Below, piece by piece: positions 1 to 6,345 of a stretch of DNA of 6,697 nucleotides (position 1 is the stretch's first letter; every line of letters begins with the position of its first letter). Both the position numbers and the translations under genes were made by a program. The notes beneath the pieces were generated by a model, which was not told the DNA's origin, searched no databases, and saw only the letters and a program-made list of their open reading frames with translations. This stretch comes from Oleiagrimonas sp964566965. GTDB taxonomy: Bacteria; Pseudomonadota; Gammaproteobacteria; Xanthomonadales; Rhodanobacteraceae. The stretch is taken from NCBI GenBank assembly GCA_964566965.1, contig CAZMKO010000111.1, positions 1 to 6,697 on the forward strand, given 5' to 3'.

Positions 1-17
1 GGAACTTCATGAAACCC

Positions 18-43
18 TTGTAGGAGGGGCCTCAGCCCCGATT
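18..43 (+). repeat. REP-like unit 1 (GTAG-type head)
   Basis: Reads TGTAGGAGGGGC, CTCA, GCCCCGATT. The stem GGGGC (26-30) pairs with GCCCC (35-39). It is the most divergent plus-strand unit and the only one with the GTAG head. It shares the preceding AAACCCTTGT with unit 5. Confidence 0.7.
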
Positions 44-80
44 GCCCCGGGTGAACCGAGGCCTTGGAAAGCGCGAGGCC

Positions 81-104
81 ATCGCGGCTGAAACTGCTCC
101 CACA
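81..104 (-). repeat. REP-like unit 2 (minus orientation, decayed stem)
   Basis: On the minus strand it reads TGTGGGAGCAGTTTCAG then CCGCGAT. The stem has a mismatch and a G-U pair compared with unit 4, so it looks like an older copy. The bases next to its head (105-121) recur inverted at 220-236. Confidence 0.7.
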
Positions 105-139
105 GGGAACCTCGAAAAACCGGATACCCGATACCAATC

Positions 140-166
140 TGTGGGAGCGGCCCATGGCCGCGATTA
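140..166 (+). repeat. REP-like unit 3
   Basis: TGTGGGAGCGGCC, CAT, GGCCGCGAT, with a perfect 6-bp stem (147-152 with 156-161) and a 3-base loop. The core is identical to unit 5. Confidence 0.8.
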
Positions 167-184
167 GTGCTTGCGGAGATCTAG

Positions 185-210
185 CCATCGCGGCTGAAGC
201 CGCTCCCACA
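185..210 (-). repeat. REP-like unit 4 (minus orientation)
   Basis: On the minus strand it reads TGTGGGAGCGGCTTCAG then CCGCGATGG, the canonical version of this repeat. The stem is GCGGCT (190-195) with AGCCGC (198-203). With unit 3 it forms a head-out inverted pair, as in BIME-type arrangements. Confidence 0.8.
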
Positions 211-268
211 AAAAAGCATGGTTTTTCGAGGTTCCCCACAGGGCTTGCCCGGATCTCCCGCAAACCCT

Positions 269-296
269 TGTGGGAGCGGCCCATGGCCGCGATGGC
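269..296 (+). repeat. REP-like unit 5, 45 bp beyond the pckG stop
   Basis: TTGTGGGAGCGGCC, CAT, GGCCGCGATGG, with a perfect 6-bp stem (276-281 with 285-290). It is the first hairpin that a pckG transcript would meet. There is no U-tract after it on the minus strand, so it is not a canonical rho-independent terminator. Confidence 0.8.
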
Positions 297-341
297 TCGA
301 TCCGCGGGGTGCTGGCCCGGTATCGGGGACTGCGGCGTGCC

Positions 342-2126
342 TCAGGAGGCGGTCGCTTCGGCTTTCGCGGCTGCGCCCGCCCATGCCTCGGTGACCCGCC
401 GCAATTCCGCCTTCAGGCGCTCCGGGCAATGCTCGCCGTAGCTGCCGAGGTACTCGGCCACGTCGGCCATTTCCTTCTTCCAGCCCTCGGGGTCGACGTG
501 CAGCAGCGTGTCCATGGCGCCGTCGGCCATGGACAGGCCGTCGGTGTTGATTTCGCCGTCCCGGGGCAGGATGCCGATCGGGGTGTCGCGACCTTCGGCG
601 GTGCCGTCGATGCGTTTGAGCATCCATTCCAGCACTCGCAGGTTCTCACCGAAGCCCGGCCACAGGAAGTTGCCGTCGGCATCGCGGCGGAACCAGTTGA
701 CGTGGAAGATGCGCGGCAGCTGGGCGTTTTCCTTGTCGAACGACAGCCAGTGCGCGAAATAATCGCCGTAGTTGTAGCCGCAGAAGGGCTTCATGGCCAT
801 GGGGTCGCGGCGGATGTTGGAGCCGACGTCGACCGCGGCGGCGGTGGTTTCCGAGGCCATGGAGGCGCCCACCAGTACACCGTGGGCCCAGTCGCGGGCC
901 TCGAACACCAGCGGCACCAGCTCCTTGCGGCGGCCGCCGAAGACGATGGCGCTGATCGGCACGCCCTGGGCCGATTCGGCCTCCGGCGACCAGCTCGGGC
1001 ACTGCGTGGCGGCCACGGTGAAGCGCGAGTTCGGGTGCGCGGCCTTGTTGCCGCTGGATGGGTCGAAGTCGCGGCCCTGCCAATCCTTGACCGGCACGCG
1101 GTCGTCCAGGCCCTCCCACCATGGCTGCATGTCCTCGGTGACGGCCACGTTGGTGAAGATGGTGTCGTGCGACAGCATCTTCACCGCATTGGGGTTGGTT
1201 TTGGTGCTGGTGCCGGGTGCGACGCCGAAATAGCCGGCCTCGGGGTTGATGGCCCACAGGCGGCCGTCCTCGCCGGGGGTCATCCAGCAGATGTCGTCGC
1301 CCACGGTCCACACCTTCCAGCCGTCCTGGCGGTAGCCTTCCGGCGGGATCAGCATCGCGAGGTTGGTCTTGCCGCAGGCCGAGGGGAAGGCGGCGGCGAT
1401 GTATTTCACTTCGCCCTTGGGATTTTCGATGCCGACGATCAGCATGTGCTCGGCCAGCCAGCCCTCGGTGCGTGCCTGGTGGCTGGCGATGCGCAGCGCG
1501 TGGCATTTCTTGCCCAGCAGCGCGTTGCCGCCGTAGCCCGAGCCGTAGGATTTGATGGACAGATCTTCCGGGAAGTGCATGATCCAGCGGCGTTCCGGAT
1601 CCAGTTCGCCGGTCGAGTGCTGACCCTTCACGAAGTGGCCTTCGCGCTCGATGCGTTCCTGTGCCGCCTTGCCCATGCGCGTCATGATGCGCATGTTGGC
1701 GGCCACGTACGGGCTGTCGGTGATTTCCACGCCGCAACGCGAGATCGGCGAGCCGATCGGGCCCATGCAGTAAGGCACCACATACATGGTGCGGCCTTCC
1801 ATGCAGCCGTCGAACAAGGCGTCGATACGCCGGTTGGCCTCGGCCGGATCCTCCCAGTGGTTGTTGGGGCCGGCGTCGTCCTTGTTCGGATGGCACACCA
1901 GGGTGAGTTTCTCCACGCGTGCCACGTCGGCCGGATTGGAACGATGCAGGTAGCAGCCGGGATGGGTGTCCTGGTTGAGCTCGATCAGGTCACCGGAGTC
2001 GAGCATCTGCTTGACCAGGGCCTGGTACTCGGCATCGGATCCGTCACACCAGTGGATGCGGTCGGGGCGGGTGCGTGCCGCAACCTTTTCAACCCATTGA
2101 TTCAATGACTCCAGCTTGCTGCTCAT
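342..2126 (-). CDS. pckG: Phosphoenolpyruvate carboxykinase (GTP)
   Basis: A 594-aa cytosolic enzyme that converts oxaloacetate plus GTP to PEP, CO2 and GDP, the first committed step of gluconeogenesis from TCA intermediates. Landmarks run in family order. Substrate-site GRTMYVVPYCMGP is at 111-123 and SYGSGYGGNALLGKKCHALR at 193-212, with Mn-ligand candidates K206/K207 and H227. The P-loop FPSACGKTN at 247-255 carries the reactive Cys251, Lys253 and Thr254. The metal-binding aspartates are in VGDDICW (275-281). FGGRR is at 396-400 and the guanine-binding aromatic stretch FLWPGFGEN at 487-495. The length matches bacterial GTP-type enzymes and it is not the shorter ATP-type (PckA). The open frame extends 32 codons upstream (to 2222), but those residues do not look like the family. 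The chosen ATG has GGAG at 2137-2140, 10 bases upstream, and leads directly into the conserved LESLNQWV start. All key residues are intact. It lies tandem to the TetR gene across a 138-bp gap, so it probably has its own promoter. Confidence 0.97.
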   Translation of the reverse strand: MSSKLESLNQWVEKVAARTRPDRIHWCDGSDAEYQALVKQMLDSGDLIELNQDTHPGCYLHRSNPADVARVEKLTLVCHPNKDDAGPNNHWEDPAEANRRIDALFDGCMEGRTMYVVPYCMGPIGSPISRCGVEITDSPYVAANMRIMTRMGKAAQERIEREGHFVKGQHSTGELDPERRWIMHFPEDLSIKSYGSGYGGNALLGKKCHALRIASHQARTEGWLAEHMLIVGIENPKGEVKYIAAAFPSACGKTNLAMLIPPEGYRQDGWKVWTVGDDICWMTPGEDGRLWAINPEAGYFGVAPGTSTKTNPNAVKMLSHDTIFTNVAVTEDMQPWWEGLDDRVPVKDWQGRDFDPSSGNKAAHPNSRFTVAATQCPSWSPEAESAQGVPISAIVFGGRRKELVPLVFEARDWAHGVLVGASMASETTAAAVDVGSNIRRDPMAMKPFCGYNYGDYFAHWLSFDKENAQLPRIFHVNWFRRDADGNFLWPGFGENLRVLEWMLKRIDGTAEGRDTPIGILPRDGEINTDGLSMADGAMDTLLHVDPEGWKKEMADVAEYLGSYGEHCPERLKAELRRVTEAWAGAAAKAEATAS

Positions 2127-2264
2127 GCGCGTCAGGCTCCAGGTGGCTTGTTGGAAAAGCGAGAACTGACGGTAATTTGCGCGGACTGGTATTGCAAGAC
2201 ACGGGGCTGAATACGACATCAACGCGGGTGTCGGCGCGACCGCGGGCGGCCGGCACGCGTCGTT
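2127..2264 (-). other. pckG upstream region / tetR 3' flank
   Basis: This gap separates the TetR stop from the pckG start and must contain any private pckG promoter. On the minus strand I see only half-matches: TTGATG near 2219-2224, and TTGCAA near 2190-2195 followed by a weak TACCGT. None is convincing with proper spacing. Directly after the tetR stop the sequence is GC-rich without a stem and U-tract, so no intrinsic terminator is called, and some read-through from tetR into pckG cannot be excluded. Confidence 0.4.
2137..2140 (-). promoter_or_regulatory. Ribosome binding site of pckG
   Basis: GGAG on the minus strand, 10 bases before the ATG at 2126. It supports this start over the longer frame beginning at 2222. 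Confidence 0.55.
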
Positions 2265-2837
2265 TCAGGGCACCAGCGTGTCGGTCACGTGGTCGACGTA
2301 GGCGTCGAATTCGTCGTGGCCGAGGCGCGGCAAGCCGAGGGTCATGTTGATCTGCATGAAGCCGACGTAGGCCGCGTAGGTGAGACGCGCGCGGTGCTGG
2401 GCCTGGGCCGGGTTCATGCCGGCGTCGCGGTAGGCGGTGGCGAGAAATTCCATGCGCCGGCGCGACACGCGTGCCATCAGGTCCAGCACGGCGGGGTGAT
2501 CCAGGGCCTTGAGCAGGGCCGCGTAGATGCGGTGCGAAGCCAGTTCGCGAGCGACGAAATCGAACATCGCGCGCAGGCGCAGGCGCGGGTCGGCGATGGG
2601 TTCGATCTTGGCCAGGACCTCGGCCTCGTCGAGGCTTTCCCACAGGTCCAGCGTCGCGCCGAGCAGTGCCTCGCGGTTGCGAAAGTGCCAGTAGAAGCTG
2701 CCCTTGGTGACGCCCAGGCGTCGCGACAAGGCCTCCACTGCCAGGGCGCCGACGCCATCTTCAGCGATGACCGCCAGGGCGGCATGTTTCCAGTCTTCCG
2801 CCGACAGGCGGGTACGCTCGGCTTTGCTTTGGCTCAT
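2265..2837 (-). CDS. TetR/AcrR-family transcriptional regulator
   Basis: A 190-aa DNA-binding repressor. The N-terminal TetR helix-turn-helix spans about residues 14-58. It contains ALAVIAEDGVGALAVEALSR, then the recognition segment LGVTKGSFYWHF (41-52), which is the family signature. The remainder (about 60-190) is an all-helical ligand and dimerisation domain with no recognisable ligand signature. The ATG at 2837 is the only start that gives a normal TetR N-terminus; the open frame runs far upstream but crosses the divergent hydrolase gene. There is no good ribosome binding site, and a -10-like TACTAT lies six bases before the ATG, which suggests a leaderless transcript. The gene is divergent from the hydrolase-fadE operon across 117 bp. 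By analogy with FadR- and PsrA-like TetR proteins, which sense acyl-CoAs or fatty acids, it probably represses that operon. Ligand and target are inferred from position alone. Confidence 0.93.
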   Translation of the reverse strand: MSQSKAERTRLSAEDWKHAALAVIAEDGVGALAVEALSRRLGVTKGSFYWHFRNREALLGATLDLWESLDEAEVLAKIEPIADPRLRLRAMFDFVARELASHRIYAALLKALDHPAVLDLMARVSRRRMEFLATAYRDAGMNPAQAQHRARLTYAAYVGFMQINMTLGLPRLGHDEFDAYVDHVTDTLVP

Positions 2838-2843
2838 GGGCAG

Positions 2844-2872
2844 ATAGTAGCGCCTTGCGGCGACGATGACGT
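2844..2872 (-). promoter_or_regulatory. Possible tetR promoter (leaderless arrangement)
   Basis: On the minus strand, -10-like TACTAT (2844-2849, 4/6 match) lies 17 bp after a weak ACGTCA (2867-2872, 3/6). The A of the tetR ATG is seven bases after the -10, where transcription would start. The weak -35 keeps this tentative. Confidence 0.3.
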
Positions 2873-2918
2873 GGCGGCCGCGCCGATCGCGTTGGCCCGG
2901 GCCGGCGGGCGCGGCCGA

Positions 2919-2947
2919 TTGACACCTTGACGGCAAACAAACATACT
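2919..2947 (+). promoter_or_regulatory. Sigma70-type promoter of the hydrolase-fadE operon
   Basis: A perfect -35 TTGACA (2919-2924), a 17-bp spacer, and -10 CATACT (2942-2947, 4/6 match). Predicted transcription start is about 2953-2955, coinciding with the ATG at 2955. No comparably good promoter lies before fadE or the last gene, consistent with one operon. Confidence 0.65.
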
Positions 2948-2957
2948 CGTGCGTATG
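2942..2957. promoter_or_regulatory. Candidate TetR operator overlapping the -10
   Basis: CATACTCGTGCGTATG is an imperfect palindrome with 5-bp perfect arms CATAC/GTATG and one more symmetric pair inside. It covers the -10 and the predicted start point, so a bound dimer would block RNA polymerase. CATAC...GTATG half-sites are common among TetR-family operators, and a TetR gene starts 105 bp away on the other strand. Binding is inferred. Confidence 0.55.
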
Positions 2958-3845
2958 GTAAATGAGCAACGCCATTCCGACACCCGGTCGACCATGTATT
3001 CCATGGTCGACGGCGTGGCCCTGATGGGTGAGGTGAGGGGCCCGGAAGAGGCGCCGACCATCGTGTTCGCGCACGGGTTCGGCCAGACCCGGGGCGCCTG
3101 GGCGGGCGCGGCGTGCACGCTGGCCCGGCGTGGCTGGCGGACGGTGTGCTTCGATGCGCGCGGTCATGGCGAAAGTGATCGCAGCCCCGGCGGCAACTAC
3201 CATATGCAGCAGTTCGTCGATGATCTCGCGGCCGTGGCCGGCGCGCAGCCCCGTCCACCGGTCCTGGTCGGGGCGTCCATGGGGGGGCTGTTGGGATTGG
3301 CGGTGGCCGGCGAGATCCGACCGGCTCCATTGTCGGGCCTGGTGCTGGTGGACATTACGCCGCGCTGGGAACGTGCCGGTGTGGAGCGCATACTGGCGTT
3401 CATGCGGGCGCGTCCCGAGGGGTTCGGCAGTGTCGAGGAAGTGGCCGACGTGGTGGCCACTTACCTGCCGCATCGTGCCGGCCGCAAGAGCGCGGCGCAG
3501 CTGGAACCGATGCTGCGCCGTGGGGACGACGGCCGCCTGCACTGGCACTGGGACCCGGAAATGCTGTCCACCATCGCCCACGAGAGCGAGTTGTACCAGG
3601 CGCGCCTGCACGAGGCGGCACGCGGCATCCGCATCCCGACCCTGCTGTTGTCCGGCGAGCACAGCGACGTGGTATCACGCCGGACCATCGAGGAGTTCAT
3701 GGCCTGGGTGCCGCATGCCCGCCATGTCGAGGTGGCCGGTGCCACGCACATGCTGGCCGGCGACGCCAACGATGCGTTCACCCGTGAGATCCTGCAGTTC
3801 ATCCAACCGATTTTCGACACGACTGGCGCCGGCGTGGCCGGCTGA
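2955..3845 (+). CDS. Alpha/beta hydrolase
   Basis: A soluble serine hydrolase of about 296 aa, substrate unknown. Numbering from the ATG at 2955: oxyanion-loop AHGFG at 39-43, DARGHGES at 67-74, nucleophile elbow GASMG (106-110) with Ser108, acid Asp238 in GEHSD, and His265 in GATHML. The triad is complete, with a cap region between about 135 and 205. In this operon it could act on acyl-thioesters or esters feeding beta-oxidation; that is inferred from context. The start is uncertain: a GTG at 2949 lies upstream of the likely transcription start, the ATG at 2955 would be leaderless, and ATGs at 2994 and 3003 sit inside a perfect inverted repeat. None has a clear Shine-Dalgarno. The conserved fold begins near the ATG at 2994 (MYSMVDG), so a shorter protein is possible. 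Its stop overlaps the ribosome binding site of fadE, 12 bp upstream of the next gene, suggesting coupled translation. Confidence 0.9.
   Translation: MVNEQRHSDTRSTMYSMVDGVALMGEVRGPEEAPTIVFAHGFGQTRGAWAGAACTLARRGWRTVCFDARGHGESDRSPGGNYHMQQFVDDLAAVAGAQPRPPVLVGASMGGLLGLAVAGEIRPAPLSGLVLVDITPRWERAGVERILAFMRARPEGFGSVEEVADVVATYLPHRAGRKSAAQLEPMLRRGDDGRLHWHWDPEMLSTIAHESELYQARLHEAARGIRIPTLLLSGEHSDVVSRRTIEEFMAWVPHARHVEVAGATHMLAGDANDAFTREILQFIQPIFDTTGAGVAG
2987..3011. repeat. Perfect 10-bp inverted repeat over hydrolase start region
   Basis: Arms GTCGACCATG (2987-2996) and CATGGTCGAC (3002-3011) flank the 5-base spacer TATTC. In RNA this is a stable 10-bp hairpin holding the in-frame AUG codons at 2994 and 3003. 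In DNA it could be a dimeric protein site, centred about 50 bp downstream of the promoter palindrome. Which, if either, is functional cannot be told from sequence. Confidence 0.8.
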
Positions 3846-3849
3846 GAGG
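3844..3849 (+). promoter_or_regulatory. Ribosome binding site of fadE
   Basis: GAGAGG, eight bases before the ATG at 3858, overlapping the TGA of the hydrolase gene. It fixes the fadE start and suggests translational coupling. Confidence 0.7.
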
Positions 3850-3857
3850 CAGACGCG

Positions 3858-6326
3858 ATGTTCATACTTCCATTGATTGCCGCATTGATTGTTTCGGGAG
3901 CGTGTGCCTGGTGGCGCCTGGGCCTGCGTCCGTGGACGGTGCTTGTCGCGCTGGCCATTGTGGTGGTGGGCCTGCTGGCCGGGGTGACGACCGCGTGGAT
4001 CATCACGCTGGTGGTATTCGCCCTGATCGCGGTGCCGCTCAATCTGGACGGCGTCCGCCGTCAGTACCTCACGGCACCGGCGCTGAAGGCATTCGCCAAG
4101 GTCACGCCGACATTGTCCGACACCGAGCAGACCGCGCTGGAAGCCGGCACGGTCGGTTTCGAGGGCGAGCTGTTTTCCGGCAAGCCGCGCTGGGACGAGT
4201 TGCTGGCGCAGCCGGTACCCGTGCTGTCCGCGGAGGAGCAGGCCTTCATGGACGGTCCGGTGGAAGCGCTGTGCGCCATGATCGACGACTGGCAGATCAC
4301 CCACGAGCTGGGCGACATGCCGCCCGAGGTGTGGGAGTTCATCAAGGAAAACAAGTTTTTCGGCATGATCATCCCGAAGCGTTACGGCGGCCTGGAGTTT
4401 TCCGCATTGGCGCACTCGGCGGTGTTGCAGAAGCTGGCCAGTCGCTCCATGACCGTGGCCTCGACCGTGGCCGTGCCCAACTCGCTGGGGCCGGCCGAGC
4501 TTTTGCTGCATTACGGCAGCGACGAGCAGAAGGACCATTTCCTGCCACGCCTGGCCGACGGCCGTGAGATTCCCTGTTTCGCGCTGACCGGCCCCACCGC
4601 CGGTTCCGACGCCACCTCCATTCCCGATTACGGCATCGTGTGCAAGGGCGAATGGCAGGGCGCCAACGTGCTCGGCGTGCGCCTGACCTTCGACAAGCGC
4701 TACATCACGCTGGCCCCGGTGGCGACCATCGTCGGCCTGGCGTTCCGCATGTATGACCCGGAGCACCTGCTGGGCGATGTCGAGGACCTGGGTATCACCC
4801 TGGCCCTGCTGCCGCACGACACCGACGGCCTGGAGCTGGGCCGCCGTCACCTGCCATTGAACAACCCGTTCCAGAACGGCCCGGTGCGCGGCAAGGACGT
4901 GTTCGTGCCGTTGTCCACGTTGATCGGCGGCGCCGACATGGCCGGCCACGGTTGGCGCATGCTGGTGGAATGCCTGTCCGTGGGGCGGGGCATCTCGCTG
5001 CCTTCCAACGCCGTGGGTGGCGCCAAGATGGCGGCCGCGGCCAGCGGCGCGTACACCCGCCTGCGCAAGCAATTCGGCATTGCCGTGTGCCGCTTCGAGG
5101 GCGTGGAGGAGGCGCTGGCGCGCATCGGGGGGCATACCTACGCGGCCACCGCGCTGGCGCGGGCCAGTGCCTCGGCCGTGGATCGCGGCGAAAAGCCGGC
5201 CGTGGCCTCGGCCATCGCCAAGTACCATGCCACCGAATGGGGCCGCATGGTGGCCAGCGACGCCATGGACGTGCACGGCGGCAAGGGCGTCCAGCTGGGG
5301 CCGTCCAACTACCTGGGCCGCGGCTGGCAGGGCGTGCCGGTGGGCATCACCGTGGAAGGCGCCAACATCATGACGCGCAGCCTGATGATCTTCGGGCAGG
5401 GTGCGATCCGTTGCCATCCCTACGTGCTCAAGGAAATGGGCGCGTTGCAGCTGGACGATCGGCGCGAGCAGCTGAAGGTATTCGACAAGGCCTTGTTCGG
5501 TCACGTCGGTTTCGGCATCTCCAACGCCGTGCGTTCCCTGGTGCTGGGCGTCACGTTCGCGAAGATCGGCAAGGTGCCGGGGGATGCCTACACGCGGCGC
5601 TACTACCGCAAGCTCAACCGTTATTCGGCGGCCCTGGCGTTGTGTGCCGACGTCGCCATGGGCGTACTTGGCGGGAAGCTGAAGTTCAAGGAAAAACTCT
5701 CCGCGCGCCTGGGTGACGTGCTCAGCCATCTGTATGTCGCCAGCGCCATGCTCAAGCGCTACGAGGATCAGGGGCGTCTCGAGTCCGACCGCCCGCTGCT
5801 GGCCTGGGCCTTCCACCACAGCGTGTGGGAAATGCAGATGGCGCTGGACGGCGTGATCCGCAATTTCCCGGTACGTCCGGTGGCCTGGTTGCTGCACACC
5901 CTGGTGTTCCCGTTCGGGCGCCGCGAGGTGCCGCCGTCGGATCGTCTGGGACGTCGCGTCGCCGCCATCCTCACCGCACCCGGCGAGGCGCGTGACCGTC
6001 TGGTCGAGTGGACCAGTCTGGCGCCGTCGGAAAACAACGCCGTGGCCCGCCTCAATGCGTTGTTGCCGGACGTGATCGCGGCCGAGCCGCTGGAACGCAA
6101 GTTCCTGAAGGCGAAAAAGGCCGGCCGGATCACCGCGCACGAGTATGCCGACCAACTGGCCGAGGCCGAGCAGGCCGGCGTAATCAGTGCCGACGAGCAC
6201 GCCCTGCTGAAGCGGGTCAACGACGCCGGTGCCGAGTTCATCGCCGTGGATGATTTCGCGCCCGAGGAGTTGCGGGCGGCCGCGGTGCGGGACAAGTCCC
6301 GGCCGCGCGATCTGCACGTGGCGTGA
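3858..6326 (+). CDS. fadE: Acyl-CoA dehydrogenase, FadE type
   Basis: An 822-aa FAD enzyme catalysing the first step of beta-oxidation, acyl-CoA to trans-2-enoyl-CoA. Length and layout match E. coli FadE (YafH), about 814 aa, not the usual 380-aa dehydrogenases. Two hydrophobic stretches (about 1-17 and 25-60) probably anchor it in the inner membrane. The dehydrogenase core runs about 125-515. FGMIIPKRYGG is at 168-178 and CFALTGPTAGSDATS at 240-254 (FAD/substrate loop). VGITVEGANIMTRS at 495-508 holds the likely catalytic base Glu500, followed by IFGQGAIRCHPYV (511-523). The region about 515-800 is the FadE-specific C-terminal domain (DUF1974-like), including RYYRKLNRYSA (581-591) and HHSVWEMQMALDG (653-665). 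The ATG has a good GAGAGG site. It is the second gene of the putative operon, expected to be derepressed when fatty acids or their CoA esters release the TetR protein. No breaks or missing key residues. Confidence 0.96.
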   Translation: MFILPLIAALIVSGACAWWRLGLRPWTVLVALAIVVVGLLAGVTTAWIITLVVFALIAVPLNLDGVRRQYLTAPALKAFAKVTPTLSDTEQTALEAGTVGFEGELFSGKPRWDELLAQPVPVLSAEEQAFMDGPVEALCAMIDDWQITHELGDMPPEVWEFIKENKFFGMIIPKRYGGLEFSALAHSAVLQKLASRSMTVASTVAVPNSLGPAELLLHYGSDEQKDHFLPRLADGREIPCFALTGPTAGSDATSIPDYGIVCKGEWQGANVLGVRLTFDKRYITLAPVATIVGLAFRMYDPEHLLGDVEDLGITLALLPHDTDGLELGRRHLPLNNPFQNGPVRGKDVFVPLSTLIGGADMAGHGWRMLVECLSVGRGISLPSNAVGGAKMAAAASGAYTRLRKQFGIAVCRFEGVEEALARIGGHTYAATALARASASAVDRGEKPAVASAIAKYHATEWGRMVASDAMDVHGGKGVQLGPSNYLGRGWQGVPVGITVEGANIMTRSLMIFGQGAIRCHPYVLKEMGALQLDDRREQLKVFDKALFGHVGFGISNAVRSLVLGVTFAKIGKVPGDAYTRRYYRKLNRYSAALALCADVAMGVLGGKLKFKEKLSARLGDVLSHLYVASAMLKRYEDQGRLESDRPLLAWAFHHSVWEMQMALDGVIRNFPVRPVAWLLHTLVFPFGRREVPPSDRLGRRVAAILTAPGEARDRLVEWTSLAPSENNAVARLNALLPDVIAAEPLERKFLKAKKAGRITAHEYADQLAEAEQAGVISADEHALLKRVNDAGAEFIAVDDFAPEELRAAAVRDKSRPRDLHVA

Positions 6327-6335
6327 GTACGTCGT

Positions 6336-6339
6336 GGGA
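6336..6339 (+). promoter_or_regulatory. Ribosome binding site of the terminal membrane-protein gene
   Basis: GGGA, six bases before the ATG at 6346. It favours that start over the in-frame GTG at 6334, which lacks a comparable site. Confidence 0.45.
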
Positions 6340-6345
6340 CACGAG

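Larger units (their letters stand above)
1..341. repeat. Intergenic REP-like repeat array, five units in alternating orientation
   Basis: This gene-free stretch lies 3' of pckG. It contains five related hairpin units built on GTGGGAGCGGC(TT/CC)xAxGCCGCGAT: plus orientation at about 18-43, 140-166 and 269-296, minus orientation at about 81-104 and 185-210. Units 3 and 5 have perfect 6-bp stems (GCGGCC, loop CAT, GGCCGC at 147-161 and 276-290). Unit 4 has GCGGCT/AGCCGC (190-203). Unit 1 has GGGGC/GCCCC (26-39), and unit 2 is decayed. The plus units begin with GTAG or GTGG. GTAG/GGAG-headed hairpins are typical of REP sequences mobilised by RAYT transposases (IS200-like) in Pseudomonas and Stenotrophomonas. 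No RAYT gene is visible here, so mobilisation would be in trans. Located just past the pckG stop, the hairpins may also protect the transcript 3' end or help end transcription; that is inference. The short open frames crossing this stretch resemble nothing I recognise. Confidence 0.85.

Noticed and set aside
18..296. CRISPR array
   Set aside because: The repeats alternate in orientation, vary in sequence and are spaced irregularly (gaps of roughly 20-60 bp), and there are no cas genes. The pattern is REP-like.
269..341. Rho-independent terminator for pckG
   Set aside because: The REP hairpin is present, but no U-run follows it on the minus strand, so it is recorded as a repeat only.
64..441. 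125-codon open frame across the repeat region
   Set aside because: It encodes repeated WERPMAA segments that are simply translated REP units, and it runs into the pckG 3' end antisense.
270..2108. 612-codon open frame on the plus strand opposite pckG
   Set aside because: It is antisense to a complete PEP carboxykinase with all motifs. The translation is rich in His, Val, Gly and Arg with no domain, as expected from high-GC codon bias on the opposite strand.
2127..2222. N-terminal 32-residue extension of PEP carboxykinase
   Set aside because: The residues do not resemble the family N-terminus, and the internal ATG at 2126 has a GGAG site and leads straight into conserved sequence.
2838..3662. 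Extension of the TetR frame upstream of 2837
   Set aside because: It would cross the divergent promoter and most of the hydrolase gene. The ATG at 2837 gives a normal-length TetR protein.
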